64,000 nucleotides of DNA from Dysosmobacter acutus (GTDB taxonomy: Bacteria > Bacillota > Clostridia > Oscillospirales > Oscillospiraceae), in contig NZ_JAHLQN010000001.1 of assembly GCF_018919205.1 (NCBI RefSeq), forward strand, positions 1,054,001 to 1,118,000, given 5' to 3'. The notes beneath the pieces are model-generated. The model did no database searches and was not told the origin of the DNA. It saw nothing but the letters and a program-made list of their open reading frames with translations. Of this stretch, positions 50,778 through 58,064 are shown in pieces (position 1 is the first letter of the stretch; each line of letters starts with the position of its first letter). Made by a program: the position numbers and the translations under genes.

Positions 50778-52076
50778 ATGCACTTGAAGCGCAACGCAAT
50801 TTCGGAGCTAATCCGTTGGAAAGACAGCGCCGAGCGCAAGCCCATGGTGCTCAAGGGCGCACGGCAGGTCGGCAAGACCTGGCTGATGAAAGCGTTCGGG
50901 CAGAACTACTACGATCACTTCGTCTACTTCAACTTTGACGAGGAAGATGAGCTGAAGTCCATCTTTGAGACGAACAAGAATCCGCACCGTATCATTGAGC
51001 TGCTCTCCATGATCTGCGGCGAGAAAATCGAGCCGGAGAAAACCCTGATTATCTTTGACGAGATACAGGAGTGTCCCGAAGCGCTGAATACGCTTAAATA
51101 CTTCAAGGAAAAAGCGAATGAATACCATGTGATTGCCGCAGGCAGTCTGCTCGGCACACTGCTTGCCAAGCCGAAGTCTTACCCTGTCGGCATGGTGAAT
51201 CTTCTGGACATCTATCCGCTGACCTTTGATGAGTTTCTGGAGGCAACGGATCCCGGCCTATACGCCTACTATGAGAGCATCGAAAAGGAACAGCCGATCG
51301 AGGAGATCTTCCACAATCGCCTGTTGGAGGCATACAATTACTATCTCATCATCGGCGGTATGCCGGAATGCGTGTCCTCTTGGATCAAGTACAAAGACCC
51401 TGCCAAGGTGTCGCAGATTCAGCGAGAACTGATCGAGGTCTATGAAAACGACTTCTCCAAGCACAACGGCAAGGTCAACAGCGGACGGATCCTCATGGTG
51501 TTCCGCAGTATCGTTGCTCAGCTTGCCAAGCCCAACGAGAAGTTCATGTACGGCGCTGTTCGCGAGGGCGGCAGAGCCAGAGACTTTGAAGAAGCGATTG
51601 AATGGCTCGTTTCAGCCGGTATGCTGAACCGTGTCTACAATGTCTCGAAGATGGAGCACCCGCTGTCTGCCTTTGACAAGCTCGATCAGTTCAAACTCTT
51701 TGTCTTTGATACGGGACTGCTCAAGCACATGGCGGGCATTGACAATGCGGCGGTCCTGCTGAAAACCGACTATCAGTTCAAAGGACCACTCACCGAAAAC
51801 TATGTCCTGCAACAGCTTCGTGGGCAATTCGAGGTCGAGCCTCGTTACTACTCCGATAAGAACAGCGAGATCGACTTTGTGCTGCAAAACGGCATGGAGA
51901 TCATCCCCATTGAAGCCAAGGGCGGCGAAGATAAGTCTGCCCCATCGTTCAAGAAGTATGTCGCAGACCACAAGCCGGAACACGCTTTCCGCTTCTCCAA
52001 GCGCGGCTACCGCAAGGATGGTGATTTTACCAATCTCCCGCTGTATCTCGCACGAAAAACAAAAGAATTGCTGTGA
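50778..52076 (+). CDS. AAA-14/DUF4143 ATPase
   Basis: This 432-residue protein has an N-terminal P-loop ATPase domain: Walker A LKGARQVGKTWLM, Walker B TLIIFDEIQECPEAL and the sensor AAGSLLG. The C-terminal DUF4143 part (EIDFVLQNGMEIIPIEAKGG) resembles the PD-(D/E)xK nuclease-type fold (Asp ... E-x-K). The cellular role of this large family is unknown; some members are linked to mobile DNA. ATG 50778 with AAGG upstream. Own promoter and terminator, so it is a cargo gene placed between the surface and transfer modules. Confidence 0.9.
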   Translation: MHLKRNAISELIRWKDSAERKPMVLKGARQVGKTWLMKAFGQNYYDHFVYFNFDEEDELKSIFETNKNPHRIIELLSMICGEKIEPEKTLIIFDEIQECPEALNTLKYFKEKANEYHVIAAGSLLGTLLAKPKSYPVGMVNLLDIYPLTFDEFLEATDPGLYAYYESIEKEQPIEEIFHNRLLEAYNYYLIIGGMPECVSSWIKYKDPAKVSQIQRELIEVYENDFSKHNGKVNSGRILMVFRSIVAQLAKPNEKFMYGAVREGGRARDFEEAIEWLVSAGMLNRVYNVSKMEHPLSAFDKLDQFKLFVFDTGLLKHMAGIDNAAVLLKTDYQFKGPLTENYVLQQLRGQFEVEPRYYSDKNSEIDFVLQNGMEIIPIEAKGGEDKSAPSFKKYVADHKPEHAFRFSKRGYRKDGDFTNLPLYLARKTKELL

Positions 52077-52118
52077 GAATCACTTTTCTTGACAGGTACA
52101 AGCATATTTTGCAAGCAT

Positions 52119-52160
52119 AAAATGGACATCTGCCGATTTGGGCAGATGTCCATTTTCATT
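52119..52160 (+). terminator. Intrinsic terminator after the ATPase gene
   Basis: A perfect 16-bp stem (52119-52134 with 52141-52156) ending in TTTT. Confidence 0.85.
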
Positions 52161-52260
52161 CTCTTTGTTTGATGACCTCGAACAAATAAGCATGATTCTC
52201 GGATGTTCGCAATGTCAGGCAGCCTGCTTCCGGTATTCTCATATGAAAAGGAGCCTCTCT

Positions 52261-52605
52261 ATGATCAGAAAATGCTACAAATTCTACACACTTATTATGA
52301 CCCTGATGTGGGTTATGGCCGCGATGACCGCATCAGCCTTTGCCGTAGACGATATGTGGACTGTTGCCAACCGCATTATCGTAGATGTTTACACAAAAAT
52401 TGTCGGCATCAGTACGGTGCTGGCAGGTTTAATGTCCGCCGTTGCCGTGATCGGAGCAAAAATTTCAAATAATCAGCATAAGACCGATCAGGCGTGGGAT
52501 TGGCTCAAGCGCATTTGGGTCGCATGGGCCATTATTAACGGCATCGGCGCTTTTATCGCCTATGTTGCACCGCTCTTCAGCGGCCTTGCCACTCTGACGC
52601 CGTAA
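52261..52605 (+). CDS. VirB2/TrbC-like pilin or small T4SS membrane protein
   Basis: This 114-residue protein has a cleavable-looking N-terminal signal (about 9-28, ASAFA) and two further membrane helices (about 44-66 and 86-108). This matches VirB2/TrbC-type pilins and the small Maff2-like proteins of clostridial conjugative elements. It is the first gene of the transfer operon, immediately before the TrbL/VirB6-like gene. AAAAGGAG precedes the ATG. Pilin function is inferred from position and topology. Confidence 0.75.
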   Translation: MIRKCYKFYTLIMTLMWVMAAMTASAFAVDDMWTVANRIIVDVYTKIVGISTVLAGLMSAVAVIGAKISNNQHKTDQAWDWLKRIWVAWAIINGIGAFIAYVAPLFSGLATLTP

Positions 52606-52641
52606 TGAGGGCAAAGCTCCGGCGCAAAGGAGGTGTCCCCG

Positions 52642-54744
52642 TTGCTTGAGCTTATTTTTCAAGGCTTTCTCGAATGGGCCTATGGGCTCGCTCTGGAATG
52701 CTGGCAATATTTCTCTACGGCGCTGCTGGATATTATGAGTATGGATTTTGCATATCTGAAAAGCCACGCTCCCGTTGTGGACGAGATCATGCAGATCCTT
52801 CTGGCAGTTGGTTGGGCGCTCCTGATCGGCAATCTGGTTTTTCAGGCGCTCAAAAGTATGGCGGTGGGGCTTGGCTTTGAAGGAGAAGATCCAAAGCTGC
52901 TCTTTGCCCGCACCTTCGTTTTTGCGTTTTTACTGCTGGCAAGTCCGCAGATCTGCGAGATCGGGCTGAGTATGACGTCAAAGATCATTGAGCTGCTCCA
53001 GATTCCTGACGCAGTTAATGTCACATTTGTAGATGAGAGCGTATTCGGAGCCATAGGTGCAGCATGGCTGCTGGTCATTATTTTCGGCATTATCGTGATG
53101 TTCAAGGTGTTTAAGCTTCTTTTGGAGATTGCGGAGCGGTATGTCATCCTCGCCATGCTTACGATCACAGCGCCGCTGGCCTTTGCTATGGGCGGCAGCA
53201 AAAGCACCTCGGAGATTTTCACAGGCTGGTGCCGGATGTTCGGCAGTATGTGCCTTTTGATGGTGACAAATGTGATTTTCTTCAAAATGCTGCTGTCTGT
53301 TCTTGCCACAGTTCCCAGCGGTTTAGATGTTCTCCCGTGGATCGTGCTGATCCTTACGATTGTCAAGGTCGCACGGAAAGCAGACGCCATTGTAACGCGC
53401 ATCGGCTTAAATCCCGCTATCACCGGTGACTCTCTGGGAAGAGGACTCCCCGGCACGCTGACTTATATGGTGGTTCGCAGTGCGGCTTCTCAAATTACAA
53501 AGGCAGTGGGCAAGTCCGCAGGAAACGGCGGCAAAGGCGCTGCGCCCAACGCGCCGTCCGGCGGCCCCCGCATGGGCGGGCCCGGCGGAGGTCATGGCAA
53601 CACGGCGGAGTATGTCCGGCAAAGCGCAGCGCAGCAAAGCAGCACAAATCAAAGCACATCACAGAAATCGTCTGATGCGCAAAGCGCCTCAGTACATACA
53701 GGCGCGCCGCAATCACCCTCGCAGGAAAAGTCCGCCCCATTTGCTGCGCAGGACAGTATGCCTAAAAATTCGACAGCGCCAAGGCCCTCGCAGGAACGGA
53801 AAAGTTCTGTTCCTCTCGGCACACGCCGCTCTCTGACACATATCAAGGCTGCAACAAAGATACCGCCTGTCGGTGCGCAGAATGCATCCGGCAGACCCGG
53901 TACGGCAGGAAAAGCTGGCGCTTCGGCACGCCCCAGTGTGGCGGGAGCGGCAGAGACTCTTCAAAGCGGCGTGCGCTCCCCAGCCTCGCAGCGCATGAGA
54001 GTACATTCGCCAGAGACAACGCAGCCCGGCCGTGCAGGAACGTCGGCAGCACCATCCGCTTCCCGTATGAGTCAGATAAACGCACAAAAAGTACAGGGTG
54101 GAGCAACTGGTCAGGTGACGCAGGCCGCAGAGCACACAGGGATCACGGTGGGACAAACCACCGTGAACACTTTGCAGGACAACTCTCCAAGACCTGCGGC
54201 GGGGATTGGTGGCGCGATGCTTACCACCGCCTCTGTTCGCGGCGGAATACAGACCGTGCAGCAACATACACCCAATGCGCGCTATACGCAGCGGCCACCC
54301 AAGCAGCCAACCGGTCAGGCATCGCCGCCTCGGGCGGAAAGCCCGCACCCCGGCACCGCAGGAATGCAAAGCGCCGTTTCTGCGCAGCGGCCGTCTGGAG
54401 AACCGCGACCCGGCAGGAATGGTATTCCAAGCCGCACGGCAGTTTCTCCGGATGCACGGCAGCATAGTCCGATCCGGCAGGAATCGCGCAGTGCTTCCGC
54501 AGCCGCCGCGCCGACACTCAAAGGGACAGCGCCTAACCGACACCCCGACCCGGCAGGAACGGCGGCAGGCGTCCCATCGGCATCACAGTCGCGGCAGACA
54601 GTCAGACCGTCCGCACCTTCTGCGAAAAGCAGCGCGCAGCCCGGAAAGAAAGCGGTATCCACAACTGCGGCACTCAAAGGCAGCGTAAAGGCAGACGGCG
54701 ATGTAAAACCGTCAAGAAAACAGCGGGGTAAGAAGCATGGATGA
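52642..54744 (+). CDS. TrbL/VirB6-like T4SS membrane protein with long disordered tail
   Basis: This 700-residue protein has about six membrane helices in residues 1-270 (for example ILLAVGWALLIGNLVFQALK, AAWLLVIIFGIIVMFKVFKLL, YVILAMLTITAPLAFAMG), the VirB6/TrbL pattern of the inner-membrane channel. Residues about 300-700 are low-complexity, rich in Ser, Pro, Ala, Gln, Gly and Arg, and probably disordered. TTG 52642 is 8 nt after AGGAGG; the GTG at 52633 would overlap the site. Its end overlaps the next gene by 8 bp. Confidence 0.85.
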   Translation: MLELIFQGFLEWAYGLALECWQYFSTALLDIMSMDFAYLKSHAPVVDEIMQILLAVGWALLIGNLVFQALKSMAVGLGFEGEDPKLLFARTFVFAFLLLASPQICEIGLSMTSKIIELLQIPDAVNVTFVDESVFGAIGAAWLLVIIFGIIVMFKVFKLLLEIAERYVILAMLTITAPLAFAMGGSKSTSEIFTGWCRMFGSMCLLMVTNVIFFKMLLSVLATVPSGLDVLPWIVLILTIVKVARKADAIVTRIGLNPAITGDSLGRGLPGTLTYMVVRSAASQITKAVGKSAGNGGKGAAPNAPSGGPRMGGPGGGHGNTAEYVRQSAAQQSSTNQSTSQKSSDAQSASVHTGAPQSPSQEKSAPFAAQDSMPKNSTAPRPSQERKSSVPLGTRRSLTHIKAATKIPPVGAQNASGRPGTAGKAGASARPSVAGAAETLQSGVRSPASQRMRVHSPETTQPGRAGTSAAPSASRMSQINAQKVQGGATGQVTQAAEHTGITVGQTTVNTLQDNSPRPAAGIGGAMLTTASVRGGIQTVQQHTPNARYTQRPPKQPTGQASPPRAESPHPGTAGMQSAVSAQRPSGEPRPGRNGIPSRTAVSPDARQHSPIRQESRSASAAAAPTLKGTAPNRHPDPAGTAAGVPSASQSRQTVRPSAPSAKSSAQPGKKAVSTTAALKGSVKADGDVKPSRKQRGKKHG

Positions 54745-56089
54745 GAAAGACAATTCCCGATCTTCCCTTCAAACGGCGGCTGATCTTGGCCGTGCCGCAA
54801 AAGCAGCCTACCGGATTGCGCAGGCTGCTGCGGTGTCTGGTGTTCACGGTGCCGCTGCCGCTGCGGTAAAAGAAACCGTTCCGGCCCTGGTAAAGTTTTT
54901 CCTTGCCGTTCTGCTCATCCTAATCGTGATCCCGATGGTAGTATTTACAGCGCTGCCCAATATTTTTTTCGGCTACGATTCCTCTGATACCGCTTCGGTG
55001 ATCCATATGACGGAACAAGCCATGCGTATCGGCGGGGCGTATATGAGTCTGGATGATTTCGAGCGAACGCAGATTGACTCCATCATAACCGGTATTGCGG
55101 CGGAATATGAGGCGGATGGAACGGCAATTGACCATATTGAAGTCAAAAACACGATGAAAGAGGATGACCTGCTCTGGATCATTGCAATCAATTCCGCCGC
55201 CTATGAGCAGGATCTGGACGCCATGAGCGCGGAGCTGATTCAGAATTTCTGCCAATCCACCCTGTCCTATCAGCCATCGCTTTCTCTTCTGGGTGGCAGC
55301 ACCTCCGCAACGCTGGAGGTAGAGATCAAGCGGATCGATCCGGAAGAGTTGATGGAGCAGATGGGCTTCAATGAGGATGCCAGACAGTGGGCAGGCGCCC
55401 TCTTTGAAACGCTGAAGGATAGCGGCGCGCTTGAGAAGTACGGCGGGTACTTCAGCGCCTACCAACCGGATTACAGCGGGGATGGCTCCTATTCCGGCGA
55501 TATTCAGCATGGTACAAGCTATGATAATGACATTGACATTTCCCGTTTTGTCAGCCCGTCTACGAAAAATAATCTCGACCTTGCCGCCTATGCGGTGCAG
55601 GCGTGGGAGAACAACTGGGGCTATGTGTGGGGAACCTACGGCAATATTCTCACAGAGTCCCTCTTTGCCTATAAAAAGCAGCAGTACCCGGACGGAGTCG
55701 GCAATTACGCTGATTTTATTGAAGCAAACTGGCTGGGACGGCGCACGGCAGACTGCATCGGCCTGATCAAAGGCTATGCGTGGCTGGATGCTTCCACCAT
55801 GCGCATCGGTTATGCCGCAAACGGAATGCCGGATTACGGTGCGGATCAGATGTATCAGGCGGCAAAGAATGCCGGCATTCAAGGAACAGACTACGGCACG
55901 GTATCCTCCATGCCGGAAATCCCCGGACTGATGTTATGGAAAAGCGGACACGCCGGCGTTTATATTGGCGGCGGTTACGCAATAGAAGCCATGGGAACGC
56001 GAAAAGGTGTTGTGAAAACCGAAGTCAGCGGACGCGGCTGGCAGGGGTGGTGTAAGCTGCCCTATATCGACTATCTGGAGGTGGAGTAA
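54737..56089 (+). CDS. T4SS-associated NlpC/P60 cell-wall hydrolase
   Basis: This 450-residue bitopic protein has a cytoplasmic N-terminus, a membrane helix (about 53-75), a central extracellular region and a C-terminal NlpC/P60-like peptidase domain (about 285-445). The likely catalytic Cys is in GRRTADCIGLIKGY near 340 and the His in KSGHAGVYIGGGYAIEAMG near 404. It probably opens peptidoglycan for the transfer channel, like VirB1 or the Tn916 Orf14 protein. Overlaps the TrbL-like gene, so coupled. Confidence 0.85.
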   Translation: MDEKDNSRSSLQTAADLGRAAKAAYRIAQAAAVSGVHGAAAAAVKETVPALVKFFLAVLLILIVIPMVVFTALPNIFFGYDSSDTASVIHMTEQAMRIGGAYMSLDDFERTQIDSIITGIAAEYEADGTAIDHIEVKNTMKEDDLLWIIAINSAAYEQDLDAMSAELIQNFCQSTLSYQPSLSLLGGSTSATLEVEIKRIDPEELMEQMGFNEDARQWAGALFETLKDSGALEKYGGYFSAYQPDYSGDGSYSGDIQHGTSYDNDIDISRFVSPSTKNNLDLAAYAVQAWENNWGYVWGTYGNILTESLFAYKKQQYPDGVGNYADFIEANWLGRRTADCIGLIKGYAWLDASTMRIGYAANGMPDYGADQMYQAAKNAGIQGTDYGTVSSMPEIPGLMLWKSGHAGVYIGGGYAIEAMGTRKGVVKTEVSGRGWQGWCKLPYIDYLEVE

Positions 56090-56362
56090 TTGGCAGAGAC
56101 AACCTATTTACGCTATATACGGCTGAAATGCGGCATTACGCTGATGGAATTGGAAGAGCACAGCAGCTTCAGCAACCAGTATTTGAGCCTGCTGGAACTG
56201 GGCAGGGCAAACTGTACGCCCAGAAATGCGGAAACGCTGGACCGTGCCATGCTGGATATCATTCTCTCCCGTGCAGAGGAGCTGATGAAGCTGGCACAGA
56301 TTTGCTATGAGCACAAAGGACATCTGTTAGATGCCGTGGAGGTGGATCCGAATGAACTATGA
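56090..56362 (+). CDS. Small helix-turn-helix-like protein
   Basis: This 90-residue protein starts at TTG 56090, directly after the hydrolase stop. Residues 6-50 (YIRLKCGITLMELEEHSSFSNQYLSLLELGRANCTPRN) follow an XRE-type helix-turn-helix pattern. It may regulate the transfer operon from inside it. It overlaps the PrgI gene by 11 bp. Confidence 0.65.
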   Translation: MAETTYLRYIRLKCGITLMELEEHSSFSNQYLSLLELGRANCTPRNAETLDRAMLDIILSRAEELMKLAQICYEHKGHLLDAVEVDPNEL

Positions 56363-56657
56363 GGTCTATCACATTCCTACCAATTTTACAGATGCAGGCC
56401 GCGTTATGGGACTCTTTGAGCTGCGGAATCTGGTGGAGGCTGTCCTCCTGACGCTCCCGGCACTGTATCTTTGCATTGCTTTTCTTCCGCTGGATCTGAC
56501 TCCGAAAATCATAGTGACGCTGACGATCATTGTGCCGCTGGGCGGCTTTGGGCTGATCGGCATCAGTGATGACAGTATGACACGGTGGCTGGGAAGCTGG
56601 TGGAAATGGCGGAGATCCCGCCGGATTATCTTATTTCGAGGGGAGGTCAGGAAATGA
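56352..56657 (+). CDS. PrgI-family T4SS protein
   Basis: This 101-residue protein begins EVYHIPTNFTDAGRVMGLFELRNLVEA, typical of the PrgI family of Gram-positive conjugation systems. It has two membrane helices (about 33-52 and 57-77) and a basic tail. PrgI is a VirB3-like partner of VirB4. ATG 56352 is behind GGAGGTG. It overlaps the next gene by 4 bp. Confidence 0.88.
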   Translation: MNYEVYHIPTNFTDAGRVMGLFELRNLVEAVLLTLPALYLCIAFLPLDLTPKIIVTLTIIVPLGGFGLIGISDDSMTRWLGSWWKWRRSRRIILFRGEVRK

Positions 56658-57328
56658 ATCTCAAGGAACTGATTTTTGGAGGAAGCGTTCATACCGACGG
56701 CAGCGGCGGAGTATACCGTGACAGCGTGCAGGCGTGGCTCCCAATCAAAAATATCATCGGCGGCGTAGTCATCACCAAAGATAACCGCTTTGTGAAGATC
56801 ATGGAAGTGCTGCCTGTCAACATCTATCTGAAGTCTGCCATTGACCGGCAGAATATTATCTCGTCCTTTGCATCGTATTTGCAGATCGCACCGGATGAAC
56901 TGCAGATGATCGCCCGCACGCTGCCCGCGGACACGCAGGCGTATGTAGAGCAGATGCAGCGCTATGCAGAACAGGAGGAAAACGAAGCGTGCCGGGAGAT
57001 GATCGAGGATAACATTCGGGAGATCGGTCATGGCATCGCCGGCGGCGCCATGCGGCATCGCTTTTTCCTTGTGTTTCAGTATGAACCCTCCATGCGGGCC
57101 AAGCGCAACACGGTGCAGGCCATCATCCAGCGGCTCAACGAAGAGGCCGACACCGCAAGGCGGTATCTGGATCTATGTGAACTGGAGGTATTAGAGCCTC
57201 AGTATTCCGATAATTTTGTGCTCAAGCTGCTCTATGAGATTTTGAACAAGAAAACCAGCCAGCGTGTGCGTCTGCCGGAGGGCGTTTTCGATATGACAAC
57301 GGCCGTTCATGGGATCTATGGGGAATAA
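56654..57328 (+). CDS. VirB4 N-terminal-domain-like protein
   Basis: This 224-residue protein resembles the N-terminal domain of conjugative VirB4/TraC ATPases: SVQAWLPIKNIIGGVVITKDNRFVKIMEVLPVNIYLKSAIDRQNIISSFASYL (quoted in part as KNIIGGVVITKDNRF). It has no Walker motifs and stops at 57328. The following VirB4 gene (58065) carries the ATPase. Either the ATPase was split, with a toxin-antitoxin pair between the parts, or this is a separate partner as in some elements. GAGGGGAGG precedes the ATG. Confidence 0.72.
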   Translation: MNLKELIFGGSVHTDGSGGVYRDSVQAWLPIKNIIGGVVITKDNRFVKIMEVLPVNIYLKSAIDRQNIISSFASYLQIAPDELQMIARTLPADTQAYVEQMQRYAEQEENEACREMIEDNIREIGHGIAGGAMRHRFFLVFQYEPSMRAKRNTVQAIIQRLNEEADTARRYLDLCELEVLEPQYSDNFVLKLLYEILNKKTSQRVRLPEGVFDMTTAVHGIYGE

Positions 57329-57348
57329 CACGGCGGAGCGCATTTTTC

Positions 57349-57377
57349 TTGACGAGAGGTAATAATTCTTATATAAT
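57349..57377 (+). promoter_or_regulatory. Promoter of the Phd/ParE-like pair
   Basis: TTGACG (57349-57354), 17 bp, TATAAT (57372-57377), 33 bp before the antitoxin ATG. Confidence 0.82.
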
Positions 57378-57409
57378 TAAGAAGTAATAAATACAAGGAG
57401 GCGTTCCAC

Positions 57410-57676
57410 ATGATGATTCGATCTGCTACTGCACTGCGGAATGATTATGACGGCATGGTGAAGCTGTCCATCGAAAAGCAAGAGCCGATTTTCCTCACGC
57501 GCAACGGAGATGGCGAAATGGTCTTTTTACCGATCGAGCTTTGGGAGAAGCGTCAGGCAGAGCTGGAACTGTTTGCTGAGATGCTTCGGAGAGAGCAGAA
57601 CAGATTTGCCGGCGCAAGGACTTATTCTGCTGCGGATATGCAGGCGGAAACGGAGGAGCTGCTTCGTGAGAGTTGA
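57410..57676 (+). CDS. Phd/YefM-family antitoxin
   Basis: This 88-residue protein has the Phd/YefM N-domain (RSATALRNDYDGMVKLSIEKQEPIFLTRNGDGEMVFLPIELWEKR) and a C-terminal acidic helix that would wrap the toxin. It binds its own promoter in characterised members. GGAGG lies 8 nt before the ATG. It overlaps the toxin gene by 11 bp. Confidence 0.88.
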   Translation: MMIRSATALRNDYDGMVKLSIEKQEPIFLTRNGDGEMVFLPIELWEKRQAELELFAEMLRREQNRFAGARTYSAADMQAETEELLRES

Positions 57677-57992
57677 ATGGCTGAGCGAAGCGCGCAATGA
57701 GTACCGTCAATTGCTTCAGTATTATAAAACAGAAGTTGGTCTGCCGTATGCGCGGAAGTTTGCGAGTAAGATACTGACGAGCGTAAATCAACTCGAGCGT
57801 TTTCCAGAAATAGGTGTTTTGAAATATGACACGCTGATGGGAAAGCATGGTTTTCGGGCGTTGTTCATTGACCAATATGCTTGTGTCTATAAAATTGAAG
57901 GTGATACTGTCTATATCTACCATCTCGCAGACGCCCGGAAAAATTACATCTACCATATCTTCGGCATGGAAGAACCGGACTCAACAACTTAA
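57666..57992 (+). CDS. RelE/ParE-family toxin
   Basis: This 108-residue protein starts at GTG 57666 within the antitoxin 3' end. It shows the RelE/ParE pattern: VEWLSEARNEYRQLLQYYKTEVG, ARKFASKILTSVNQLERFPEIG, then FRALFIDQYACVYKIEGDTVYIYHLADAR. The longer open frame upstream is only the antitoxin's second frame. The pair would stabilise the element by post-segregational killing, inferred from family. Confidence 0.87.
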   Translation: MRVEWLSEARNEYRQLLQYYKTEVGLPYARKFASKILTSVNQLERFPEIGVLKYDTLMGKHGFRALFIDQYACVYKIEGDTVYIYHLADARKNYIYHIFGMEEPDSTT

Positions 57993-58007
57993 AAAACAAC
58001 AGCAAAA

Positions 58008-58031
58008 GCATCTCTGCGGAGGTGCTTTTTT
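58008..58031 (+). terminator. Intrinsic terminator after the toxin gene
   Basis: A 6-bp stem with one wobble (58008-58013 with 58020-58025, 6-nt loop) is followed by six T. It makes the pair a self-contained unit inside the transfer operon. Confidence 0.65.
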
Positions 58032-58064
58032 GCTGCCCAAAACGTATGCAAAGGATGTGATTCA

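Larger units (their letters stand above)
50633..52104 (+). repeat. Imperfect direct repeats flanking the DUF4143 cargo gene
   Basis: A 21-mer starting TTTTCTTGAC at 50633-50653 and another at 52084-52104 agree at 18 of 21 positions (TTTTCTTGAC-N-G-N-TACAA-N-CA). They bracket the ATPase gene with its own promoter. They may be insertion boundaries or simply similar promoter-like sequences. Confidence 0.4.

Noticed and set aside
57510-57992. A longer 160-codon version of the ParE-like toxin
   Set aside because: The first 52 codons only read the antitoxin gene in a second frame. The toxin family begins near VEWLSEAR, so GTG 57666 is the sensible start.
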